From NCBI GenBank assembly GCA_963691815.1, contig OY829648.1, forward strand, positions 22,222,664 through 22,286,663: a DNA stretch of 64,000 nucleotides, in the 5' to 3' direction. A program made the translations under genes and the position numbers. Position 1 is the stretch's first letter. Each line of letters starts with the position of its first letter. A model generated the notes under the pieces. The model did not search any database and was not told the DNA's origin. It saw only the letters and a list, made by a program, of their open reading frames with translations. The DNA comes from Echiichthys vipera. Lineage: Eukaryota; Chordata; Actinopteri; Perciformes; Trachinidae. This document shows positions 13,090 to 24,002 of this stretch, one piece after another.

Positions 13090-13630
13090 ACCATTGTGTC
13101 GGAAGAGAAGATTTCAACAATGTTTTCTCAGGACTATAGGATTCAAAAATGAAGTGTAGAGGCCCTTGCTTTGAATGACTTCAGCACATCTGCACCCACA
13201 GGACATCACTAGTTTCTCAGACTGCTCTGCTTTGATCTAAGTCCATTCTTCTTGCAGTCTCTTCCACAGTTCAGTAACTGTAGTGGGTTTCTTAACCATT
13301 ACTTTGTTGCCAAGGATTTTCCAGAGATTCTTTATGGGGTTTAAATCTGGACTCCGGGCTGTCCGTTTCATTGTTTCAATATTCTGAGCTTCAAGGAACT
13401 GCGTAACCTGTTTTGCAGTTTGACAGGGGGCATTGTCTTGCTTGAAATGTGCAGCTGATTGGGGGACAATTGCAGTGAGGGTATTGCATATTGCTGAAAG
13501 CATTTACAAACATTTATATTCACCCTACCATGGAGATGAACAAGAGGTTTATTTAGATGAAAGAAAGGAATCATTGTTTCCATATTCTGAGCTTCAAGGA
13601 ACTGCTTGACCTGTTTTGCAGATTGACAAT
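13090..13630 (-). mobile_element. Tc1-like DNA transposon remnant, internally duplicated
   Basis: The minus strand encodes the C-terminal half of a Tc1/mariner transposase (separate entry). An approximately 59-base segment is present twice in direct orientation, at about 13368-13426 and 13572-13630, both encoding an AKQV-x-QFLEAQN-x-ETM peptide. The sequence right of about 13630 is a LINE tail, so the 5' part of the transposon is missing. No terminal inverted repeat pair could be recognised; the left limit is approximate. Confidence 0.8.
13237..13503 (-). pseudogene. Tc1-like transposase C-terminal fragment (inactive)
   Basis: The 88-residue frame shows two hallmarks of the DD34E catalytic core of Tc1 transposases: FKQDNAPCQTAK, with the second catalytic Asp (residue 23), and SPDLNPIKNLW. 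The position exactly 34 residues after that Asp, normally the catalytic Glu of NPIENLW, is Lys58 here. The usual His of the N-A-P-C-H-T motif is Gln. The N-terminal DNA-binding domain and first catalytic Asp are absent, and the transposon-like protein upstream continues in a different frame. These breaks make activity impossible; it is a fossil inside ror1 intron 3. Confidence 0.9.
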
Positions 13631-13639
13631 CTCTCTGTC

Positions 13640-13921
13640 CATCTGTCCGTCTTTTCTCTCTTTCTCTCTCCTTTTCATCCTCCCCAACCGGTCAAGACAG
13701 ATGGCTGTCCTCCATAGAGTTGGGTCTGTCTGACGTTCCTGCCTGTAATAGGGAAGGTTTTCGTTGCCACCGTACTCTACGGGAGAATTGTTGGGTCTAT
13801 GTAAATCATAAATAAGTCCTAGAGTATGGTCTTTACCTAGTATGTAAAGTGTCCTGAGATAACTTTTGTTATGATTTGGCACTATAAATAAAATTGAATG
13901 TAATTGAATTGAATTGAATCA
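13640..13921 (+). mobile_element. 3' tail of a fish L2/CR1-like LINE
   Basis: The segment contains ACCGGTCAAGACAGATGG, TTGTTGGGTCTATGTAAAT, GTAAAGTGTCCTGAGATAAC, TTTTGTTATGATTTGGCACT and ATAAATAAAATTGAAT, ending in short ATTGA repeats. This is the familiar 3' end of a non-LTR retrotransposon that is very common in teleosts. It is 5' truncated, as usual for LINE insertions, with no reverse-transcriptase reading frame left. It abuts the Tc1 remnant and may have inserted into it. Confidence 0.78.
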
Positions 13922-14569
13922 CAGTAAAAGAAAATACAGACAGAAAAAATTGAGATGAAGAGAGTGTGTAATTGTGTCATAGACAGTTTAAGGCTGTTCT
14001 GTCACAGTGTTTGCAGAGTTATTAACTGCCTCTGATCCAAGTGTACGGCTAAACCTCCCTCCAGCTCACACAGCTAATCACACCCGAACGCCACCGACCC
14101 TGTAGAACCCGGGAATCAAAGAACAACATGCAACCCCTGAGTGTAAATGGCACTATCCTCCTGCTACCCGGCTAACACTGTTTTTCTTTCACTCCCTTCA
14201 CTCTCCCGCCGTCTCCATCTTTTTTTCCTGCAAATTAAGGAAGTGTGGCAGCATACAGAGAGCGAGAGACGAAAAAAAGTTGGGGGTCTAATTTTGGCAG
14301 GCGAGACTTTTTCCCCTCACCCTGTGTTTATTCTGGCTCTATTAAAACATCTCTTTGGAGGAGAGGAAGGGAATTATGGAGGGAGGAGAATAAGGAGGAG
14401 GAGCATTGGCACAGTGTAGAGGAGACGCAGTGATCCTTCTCTTAGTGATAACTTGTGGCATGAATTTAGGATTAGAAATAAAACTGACTTAGAGTTGTAG
14501 ATGTGAGACTCAAGTCATAAAAATAAGGACTTGAGATTTCCAGTGGAAGTATAGCGGACCAAATAACCC

Positions 14570-14801
14570 TTCATAAAACTACAAGTGTCATTTTTACACG
14601 TTGTTTATGTATGGATTAAACAAATGATAATGTGTTAAATTGTGAACTTTAAAAGCCAGGCTAGCTGTTTCCCTCTGTTTTTAATCTCAGCTAAGCTATC
14701 CGTCTGCTGGCTCTTACTACCTACGTATATATCTTCTCATCTGATTCTCTGCAAAAACATGAATAAGCATATTTCCAAAAATGTCAAACTATTCTTTTAA
14801 T
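14570..14801 (-). repeat. Anonymous teleost interspersed repeat, near full length
   Basis: On the minus strand the order is TAAAAGAATAGTTTGACATT, TTCATGTTTTTGCAGAGA, AGATGAGAAGATATATAC, AGCTTAGCTGAGATTAAAAA, AAACAGCTAGCCTGGCTTT, then TTTAATCCATACATAAAC. This is the same family as the copy at about 10242-10411, including its 5' region, and is close to the arrangement I recall in percomorph genomes. Confidence 0.7.
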
Positions 14802-15283
14802 GAAGACTTGACCGGAGTGTTTTTGCTTTTAAGATTTTAAGTTTCGATTGTTCAAAACCCGGACAGACATGCCTTGCATAGCCACACACCTTACATATTT
14901 AATCATTAGGCCTCCATATTGAAAGGACTTTATGTTAACTATTACTGCGCTTTTAACAAATGCTTTTGAAGGAAATTCACAGTTTCCTTTTTCATTTATA
15001 AACTTGTCACAAATGACATGAGACTTTAAATGGACATGCTTTAAAAGGCATACAGCAAACAGCAGCTTGGAAAAGAATCCTTAGAAATCTGAAAATGTCT
15101 GTGTTTCAAACTTTCCCCATTCCCCCTGTCTCTTCCTTCCTGTACGTCTAATCTACTCTGTTGTAGTTTCCCCGGTCTTTAGCGGCCACATTGCACACAA
15201 GCTGCCTGAATCGTAGTTTAAAATCAGAGCTGTCAGCTCTTAGTTTGCCTGTGGCTTCTCTCAAAAACCCAACGCTGAGGCAA

Positions 15284-15429
<146 letters not shown>

Positions 15430-18400
15430 CACAGTGTATACATAAGCCCAGCGTAGAGGGGATGGAAATGAGAGCACAGACCGAAGCAAAGACAACACTG
15501 AGGACATGAAGTTCACGTTATGTTCAGGTTCAACAAGGTGGGTGGCAAGAAATTTTCCCCCAAATTTGTGAGTAATATTTGTGGCTAATTTTTCCCAAGA
15601 AAACGGAAGTCCCTGCACTCTCTGTAACGCTTTGTTGAATGCAGAGATGATGAGAGGAAGGAGTGGGATGTACAAAAGAAGTATATTTCACTGAAACTGA
15701 CAAGCTTCTAAACCAGATGTCTGAGAAGAAGTTTTGACGTTTGAACAGCTGCGGCATGAGGTAAGCGGCCGCGGGTCATCACGTGTCTTCATTAGGTGAC
15801 CCTGTCTTCTTGACGGCCTGCCACCATACTTTACAGCTAATAAGTTGGCTGTGGCACTAATGATGAGTAGCAGTGACGATCAGCCCACTACGACAGCAGC
15901 TCTGCAGCTGTCAAAGGAGGCCCCTGTCTGTTCAAATCAAGTCTGTAATGACTGTAATGAGACTCAAGACTGCATGTTGGTCTTCGGTTGACTGCAACAC
16001 TTTCCTTCACAAGTTGGCAGAAAAAAAACAACATAAGGAGAACTTAATGTATTCAAACTTTTTTTTTTCAAACAAAAAGTTTAATTTAATGTCTTACGTA
16101 TTAAATATGTAACTTCAATGAGTTTATTCTTTCAGATGCTTAGATTAAAGCAGTCCTGAAAGCTTAATTAAATCAGCTGGAACAACCGATAAAGCATTTG
16201 CCATGCACAGAAAATTCATTGATATGATAATTGCAGTGATTTAATGGTACTAAGATACATAACTCTTGTGTAAAATTGGATTACGAAAGTCTTATGATCA
16301 TAATTAAAAATCATGCCAGCATAGCAATGCCATCCTGATCATCTCTCACACCAACGTCAATCACATCCTTCCACTTTCTGATCTACATTTATTTTGCCAT
16401 TTTACTTTATTTCCAGTGTTGTCACAGTGTTGTTTTTCCATCTCATTGACAACTCCTTTGAGAACATTGCATTGTGATTTCTTCGTGAGCCAACTGTCTC
16501 ATCACTGTCACTAAATCAATAACATGTACACAAAGGAATGGTAGAAACAGATGTTTGAAACGGAGCATGCGTATAGGTATATATATCATGTGTGTGTGTG
16601 CAGTCGTCGCAGTGTGTGAGTAGATTTAGTAAGTGTCTGATATCCACTGTGTGCCAGCAGTTTTGATTCACAGAATGCCGCATGGAATATGGCAGCAAGC
16701 CTTCCCATAAACTCATTGGGGAAAAGCATCCAGCTTAATTCCTTTGATCTTGCGAGAACCAAACGAACTGAGAAAGTTTTATCCCAAAACAACGCAAAGA
16801 CGTCAAAACAAAGCGAAGGAAGCTCGCCAGACTCAAAAGGTTTTAGTGGAATGTATTTGTGGATACTATTTATGAAACATTTTGTATCGTTTGGTTTTAT
16901 TTGCTACTCTCAATGCCCTATTTAATTTGATGTTCATGTTAAAATATTAGGGCTGCGGTTGGTTTTGCTGTACGTTCAGACAGCCGGCAGCTAATTAGGC
17001 AACTATAAAAGGTTATACGACAAGAAACCACTGAGACAGATGTGTGTCATTTTTCTATACAGCTCATTTGGGCAGCAATATTTCAAGAAGACTTCAGTTA
17101 ATCAACTTAACTCACCAGGACACTGACTCTTATTATAATAACTTCATTATAGGCCTGAGAGCAGATGAACGTCTAATTATGGCCCGGAAATTAAATGAAT
17201 GGCACAAGTTTTGAATTTGATGACATTTAGAGTCACAGCCTGTTATCTGATTAGAGTTGTCTAAGAATTAATAAACCCCATTTTTTCCAATACTACGAGC
17301 ATCAATGTTTTATAGACACTATAAAGTGTGGTATAGACATCAACATCTGCTTTGTGATTGGTGAACAGTCCTGTTCCCCGCCAAACAGTCCACATGGTCC
17401 ACATTCCAACTGTGGCCCACGGCTGAGTGTACACAGTCCATATTAAAATGTGAACCATGTGAGCTGTGATGGTTGGGCAGAAACAGCAGAATAGAGCATC
17501 AGGCATTTCGGATTTAAAGGCTCGTATTAAATATTCATTTAGCCGCAATGAAACCTGCACCAATAAAATAGAAAATTACAGACCGAGCCTTGTTCGAATG
17601 TGACTGATTACTCAATGATTATGCTGCAGAGAACTTTTTAGGTTAGCTCTTTACGAGCAATGGATTATGATAAGAATTATAGGATTAAATAAAAAATGCT
17701 GCATTTTTTCAGTTTTCAGACTGTCGGCAGACAATATGTCAGCAAACAGTGGGAACGTTGTTACACGCTCTTTAATCCATTTACCAAACTTTACATTCCT
17801 CTTTAGCTTATCTATGAAGTCATGACCTCCTATAATTAAATTTGTTTCAATTATGGACACATTGGAAACAGGCCCAAAAATAACTAGCAATATAGATAGT
17901 GAATCAAAATGAGTTTATCTCTTTCTCTCCCTTTGTGTGATCCAGGGCCAAAAAACACAAAAAAATTAACACTTGCAACCAATGCATGAGCATGCAAGAA
18001 CTCCATAGGACTTGCAAATCTACCTGAAAGTGACAAAACAGTCCCCTGTATTACATTCTGGTAAGTACAGTATGAACAGGCGAACAGAGAGAAAAATGGA
18101 TAAAAGGAAAAGCAACTTACGTTGGCCTTCCTGCCAGAGTTGTAGGGAGTGGATCTGGAAAAGAAGACAAGGGGATTTTTTACAACAGGATAAACAATAT
18201 TGCTCCCAGATTTTTCTCTGCACGGGCTGCCAGCTACAAGCAAGAATCGGTGGAGAGGAGTGCTGAAAGGAGCCAGATCTCTAGTGGGAAAGGATGAGTA
18301 GGAAAAAATGTCTTTGTTTGTCACAGTAAGTGGTTAAAACACTCGAAACACTCGTAAAAAAACATTTTATTGTGACATTCGCATGCCAGTTAGTTTTTAA

Positions 18401-18455
18401 ATGCTTGGCTGGCAGCCTTGGAATATACATCTGCTACTGTCATCGCTCAAGCTCC

Positions 18456-18461
18456 TCTTAC
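18456..18461 (-). other. ror1: 5' splice site of ror1 intron 3
   Basis: The minus strand reads TTTG|GTAAGAGG immediately after the VLFVKFG codons. This is a good consensus U2 donor. It leaves a phase 1 overhang, matching the human gene, where the next residue after KFG begins the proline-rich linker. Confidence 0.93.
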
Positions 18462-18752
18462 CAAATTTGACGAACAGCACGCCTGTCGTGGACACAGTAC
18501 CCTGGGTGTTGGTGGCCACGCACTGGAAGTAGCCTGTGTCAGTAGTGTCCAGGTTGCGGATGCGGAGGCGTGATCCGTAAGGCATGGACCTGTACGAGAT
18601 TCGTCGTGGCTCCTGCACCACCGGGGCGTCATTCTTCAGCCAGCGCACCGTAGGCAGAGGGTTGCCGGACACGCGGCAGAAGAGCTCAGCTGTGTGGCCC
18701 AGAGAGGTGGTGATGTTGTTCATGGGAGCTTCAAGACGGATGAAGAAGGACC
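18462..18752 (-). CDS. ror1: ror1 coding exon 3 (Ig-like C2 domain)
   Basis: This exon encodes the extracellular immunoglobulin domain of the ROR1 receptor tyrosine kinase-like (pseudokinase) Wnt5a receptor, a single-pass membrane protein. The exon is 291 bases: 2 bases completing a split Gly codon, 96 codons, and 1 base of the next codon. The translation shows MNNITTS (residues 11-17, with an N-I-T glycosylation sequon), the first Ig cysteine in ELFCRVSGNP (Cys26), the core Trp in VRWLKNDAPVVQEPRR (Trp38), and DTTDTGYFQCVATN with the second cysteine (Cys78), ending VLFVKFG. ROR1 rather than ROR2 is indicated by MNNITTS, VSGNP, RIRNLDTTDTGYF and VKFG; from memory ROR2 has VNNIT, VAGNP, a Q-D-L variant and VRLG. 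The acceptor is a pyrimidine tract ending TCTTCCAG and the donor is GTAAGAGG. An open frame from 18906 to 18397 runs through both splice sites, but its Met lies in intron 2 and is not a real start. Confidence 0.97.
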
Positions 18753-18778
18753 CTGGAAGACAAAGAGGCACAGGAGAG
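18753..18778 (-). other. ror1: 3' splice site of ror1 intron 2
   Basis: Read on the minus strand, a pyrimidine-rich run ending CTCTTTGTCTTCCAG directly precedes the Ig exon. It is a strong U2-type acceptor and fixes the exon start at 18752. Confidence 0.93.
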
Positions 18779-18934
18779 ATGAAGGAATGAACCAGAATTT
18801 GGAAAAATATATATAAAAGTGGGGCAGAGTGAGAAGAAACGTCATGAGATGATTGAAAGAGAAAAAGACTAAAGGAGAGGGAAAACATTGTATTACACAA
18901 GGCCAAGAACTAAGACATAAATCAAACAACAGTT

Positions 18935-18970
18935 ACTGTATCAGAGCTAGATACTGTATCAGAGCTAGAT
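18935..18970 (+). repeat. 18-bp tandem duplication
   Basis: The 18-base unit ACTGTATCAGAGCTAGAT occurs twice back to back, about 180 bases upstream (in transcription) of the ror1 Ig exon. Confidence 0.93.
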
Positions 18971-20198
18971 ATATAAAAAACATGCAAAAAAAGAAGTAGT
19001 GGTAAAACAACTGTGTTTTCAGACACATTCAAAGCCTGGTTTTGCAAGTTATGGTTGTGGTTGCCACTGTGGTGACACCTAATTTCACTTTTCATCATAG
19101 CTGTATGATGCCAGAGGGTTTCCTCGCATGCGTATGAGCTTATGATGCAACATCACCTGTGTTTGAAAAAGAAAAGAACTTTCTTAAGGAGTGAACATGA
19201 ACCAACTGTGACGAGTACAGAGGGCGTTTTTGCATGATTATTTCCCAGAACCGCATTCTTCTATTCCTCAAAGTGGTCAGCAAAAAACAACCTTGAGGGC
19301 CACCCTAAGAGTTTAATATGCAGGGAAAACATTGGTGTTAATGTCACGAAAAATTTCTGGAAAGTTCCCTCAACCCCAAAACCCATCTTAGGTATGCAGA
19401 AATTCTCCTGGTCAGACAAACTCAGCCAAAACAAACAAAAGGAGGAGAACACATACAGGGGGATCTCAAACACTAGCCAGACAAACTTCAATTTGTGTGA
19501 ATAGAGAGGCTGAGGAGTAAAAATAGAGACACGCACTTACCTATGCAAGGACGCCCACACATTTAAATCTTTACTATGCCATGCAAATTAGTTAGTTAGG
19601 CATGGCGAACATTTCTTTTTTCTTTTTTTTTTTTTACATTTAAAGCTTTAAAATTACTTTTTTGGATATATATCTGGTGAAACATGACCATCCAGGGAAG
19701 TTAGAGATAGAGTTGTTATAAGATTGACACCTACAGTAACGCAACCAAAAACATTTCACAGTTGCCTCCTGCTTCACAAAAAGGCTTTTCCAAGCAAGAG
19801 CAATTCTGTCATTCTCAAAATTTGTTCTCTACTAATATGCTTATCCTCTGCGTGTTTATTCAGGTGAACATACAGTAAGTATAGCAACACTACAGAAAAC
19901 TACTGTGAGTCAGCTGGAGAAACATGTTAATAGAATTCCAACATAATCATAACAATGTTATGTAACTGAGTCCTGTAATAGCTCCTAAGAAGCTGTGTGT
20001 GCAGGTAGCTTTTCTTTCCTGCATGGAGCATGCAGGGGCCCTTACTTGGTACAGTATACCCTGTCACCTTAGTAACCCTTTTGGTTGTACGTGCAGCTCA
20101 TCTGACGCCAAGTTTAAAATATTGTCATGAGGTGTGTGTGCAAAATGAGCGCCTAAGACATGTTTGTGAAAAAGAAAAGTGGGTACATTTGTCTTGGC

Positions 20199-20201
<3 letters not shown>

Positions 20202-20235
<34 letters not shown>
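20202..20235 (+). repeat. (GT)n microsatellite, 34 bp
   Basis: A pure GT tract follows GGCATA and ends at GCGCAGC. Confidence 0.97.
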
Positions 20236-20238
<3 letters not shown>

Positions 20239-20584
20239 AGCACACAATGTCCTCCCTAAAGCCCCAGGCTTAACACAGCAATGTGGTAATAAAAAGTGTG
20301 TGACAATATGAGGAGACTCCCACCATCGACCACACCACCGCCAACACCCCCACTCTCCCCTTAACTCTCTCCCTTCTCACCCACTTTTTATCTGTCCTCC
20401 TTACTCTACATACACAGATTAGTTTATTTGTTCAGTCCTGTCTCTCTGTCTCTGCATATTGAAGACAGAATCATCCATTCCATCTCCCCCCGTTTTTATT
20501 CTACCACTCTTTCCTGTCCGTCTCCATCTACTTACTCCTCCACTCCACTATCCACGTAGGACGGGGGCACTCTTGCATGACATG

Positions 20585-21000
20585 ATTTAGGGTTTGTCCA
20601 CACGTCCCAAAATGATTATTTTTCCCCCCTTGTTCTTAAAAGGTTTACCCTAAACACAGCGTTGTCTCAAGAAAATCTGGGTACACACGAAACCATTGAA
20701 ACCGACTCAAAGCGCTGTGGTACACATGCCAGGCCTATACGTGGCGCTGTAACTCTGGCACAGAAATACTCCAAACACATAGAAGAAGAAACTGAGCATG
20801 CCCGTTATTTTTGTTGTAGTTGTCACGTGACGTGGCGGGGTGAGAACGTCGAGGGTTAGACGTCAAAGGCTATAGGTTGGAGAGGTGCGACGATGACAAT
20901 CACTTGAAAAAATATGCAGATTAGCTGTCCAGACGAAAACGCAAAGGAGGTGTTCTGAGATTTTTCCACCACTTTTGAGGCTACAGCAAAACGCGTCTTG
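20585..21000. repeat. Possible relic of a DNA-transposon-derived repeat
   Basis: The segment is richer in CpG than its surroundings and has the GTTTGTCCACACGTCC ... GCTGTCCAGACGAAAAC layout, with CACATAGAAGAAGAAACTG, GAGCATGCCCG and CACGTGACGTGGCG in between. I recall similar motif strings in a dispersed fish repeat. The boundaries are guesses, and terminal repeats could not be confirmed. Confidence 0.4.
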
Positions 21001-21073
21001 GTTGGTTGTGGATGGCCCCTCAGACACGATATATAAGTCTAAGCAAAGTCTAAAAATCTAGCCTGCACGCATG

Positions 21074-21282
<209 letters not shown>

Positions 21283-23156
21283 TTAAAGAGCATTTCATGT
21301 ACTGACACAGACTCCTGTAGCTTCTGTGTGGTTTAACATGCCATCTAAATGCATTATCAAGGCAAAATCGGATAATGAAATGTCGGTGGTGTAATGGGTT
21401 GTAGCTAATTGATAGCCATGCCACTCTTATATGACTATACTGTACATTAAAAGGGTATGCTCCCACAGAAGGGAATGCAAAAGAACATATAAAATGTACA
21501 ATGTATATGAGTTTCAATTATATCTGTCGAATCTGATTGTGTTACCATTTGTAATCACTTTAAATGTCACGATGTTAGAGATTAAAGACATGACTGCGTT
21601 CCTTCATCAAGCATTAGGCCAGTTTAAGTTCAATATTTTCTCATTAAACTTTTGTGTGCTGTGTTATTTTCACTGAAATTGGACTCCAGGTAAGATTCTG
21701 GACAGAATCTAAATCTTTCCAAGAATCCAGGGAATCCTTGTGTAATGCTTTATAACAATGTGTTTTTGGTCCTCTGATTGGTTTCTCAAAGGGTAAAGGC
21801 CTGCGGACACAAAATCTGTATTTTTCATTCGAAACTCTTGCATGTATATAATTAAATACAACTTCATTGTATCAATCATGTTTATACACTGAGTCAGAAA
21901 CCTTTGTAAGACTCAATTTTCTGCATTTTTTTTTTTTTTTTGCATCCGTCAAAAGTCTTTAAACCACTCAAATCCACCACACCTGTGAACGTCATTATCC
22001 AAGCCATCTGATAAACTGATTTCTCCCAGCACAAAGCACTTAACAACAAACAATGCAAAAAACACAAAGATGGGGAATTTAAAGTATCATTTTATAACTC
22101 ATATAGGTCAGATGGATGATGATGATGAGGAGGGGGATGAAATAGAATATGAAGACAGCACACAAACAGAGAGAGAGAGAGAAGGACAGAGAAACAGAGC
22201 TACAGCATCATTCTCATAACAAACAGAATAACAAAACGCATTGGATTCAGTGGGCAAGGTTTCTATGTTTAACGATTTTTACCACATGACAGATTTTAAA
22301 AGAACGCATAGTGAGAATAGTGAGTGAAAAATAGTAAATTGGTGTGCACAGGTTTTAAGTTTAATAGGCTTTGCGAATTTGAGCAAAGCACAAAGAAGCA
22401 TTTATGGGAACAGCAAAGATTTGCATTTATAGGATCATTAATATTCTCTAACCTGAGGTCATTGCTACTGGAGATACATTTGTCTTAATGTGGATGTGTG
22501 CATGCTTACTACGAGGTCTGCTGGGAATCTGCGGTGAACCAAATCTCTCCTACATGCTGATGCAACACTTCGCCAACTTAATGTGCTGCTTAAGTGTGAC
22601 TATATTGTCTTACAACAAAAAGTACTTTATACATTAAATGAGAACAGACCCCCCTCTTAAAAGACACGTCATGCAAACTGAGTCAGTTTATCGCCGTCTC
22701 ATTAGTTGAGTTGATGGAAAAGAAAATAGTTTTTGGAGCTGTGTGCCTGCACACTTCATTAGCCGCTATAATAACTGACAATAAAGCAGTGGGGAGCAGA
22801 AGAAAGGAAAGAGACAAGTGGTGACGACAAGAGGGGATGATGAGAAGAGAGGTGAAGAGGAGAAAGATGTCCTGCCAATGTCTGTGCAACAAAGCCACTC
22901 TGTATGTAATAGTCTCGTGGTGAGTGTTGTGGTATTTGGCACAAGGAGTACTGTGAAACTCAAACCGTTGCTGCGGACTGTCCCTTTAATGTGGCGGGCA
23001 ACTAAATGGTGCCTTGTCATCAGCGTGCATTTTCTCGCAGTGGTTTTGTACAATCAAACACTCACATGCAGGCACACAAACGTAAACACACGCACACCCA
23101 CACAACCGCAATGCACACAAACTATGCATGTTCCAAACTAGACAGGTTACACAATA

Positions 23157-23207
23157 CCTTTTCATCTCAGCAGCAACCATACCCTGCCTTTTCATCTCAG
23201 CAGCAAC
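23157..23207 (+). repeat. 21-bp direct repeat, 30-bp period
   Basis: CCTTTTCATCTCAGCAGCAAC plus flanking bases occurs at 23157 and again at 23187, the remains of a 30-bp tandem duplication. Confidence 0.9.
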
Positions 23208-23259
23208 ATTGTATTTCTATATGTGAATATATGTCTATATTCAGTTACACACGTGTGCG

Positions 23260-23297
23260 CACACACACACACACACACACATGCACACGCACACATT
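23260..23297 (+). repeat. Short imperfect (CA)n tract
   Basis: About 22 bases of pure CA are followed by interrupted CA units (ATGCACACGCACACA). Confidence 0.95.
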
Positions 23298-23786
23298 AAA
23301 GTAAAGCTGTGCGAGGCAGGCTGCTCTCAGCAAGACACAGGCACAGAAACCTGAGTGGCTGCACAGCTAACTAAACATAGTCAGTAGATACACTGAGGAG
23401 CTGGGACTGCAGCATTGGCAGCTACGGATAAAGGTGAATTTCATTAAAGTTGGGTCACTCTCCAACAGAGAAAGAGGGAGGGCAAAGGAAGGAAAGGAAG
23501 CACAAACGGATCAAATGAAACAAAGAAAAAGAAAGAAAGAAAGAAAGCCCCAGGGAAAATGACTTCAGTAAACTATCATCACCCCTGATTTCAGCTCAAT
23601 AATGAGCCTCTTTCAGCATGATAACTTCCTGCTACTGATGCATACTGATAGAGCAACGCTACCTGAATGCTGTCTACTTGGTCAATCAAAACCATACCCT
23701 GCCTGCAGACAAAACAAGTGGTGCAATCACCGTTCATCCATCAGATAAGAAACAGATGTTAGACATGGGGCTGAGCTCAAAGTGCG

Positions 23787-24002
<216 letters not shown>

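Noticed and set aside
18447..18632. 61-residue minus-strand frame overlapping the Ig exon
   Set aside because: A shadow frame of the ror1 exon.
18397..18906. Reading the whole 169-residue frame around the Ig exon as a protein
   Set aside because: The frame runs into intron sequence at both ends; the true coding part is bounded by splice sites at 18752 and 18462.
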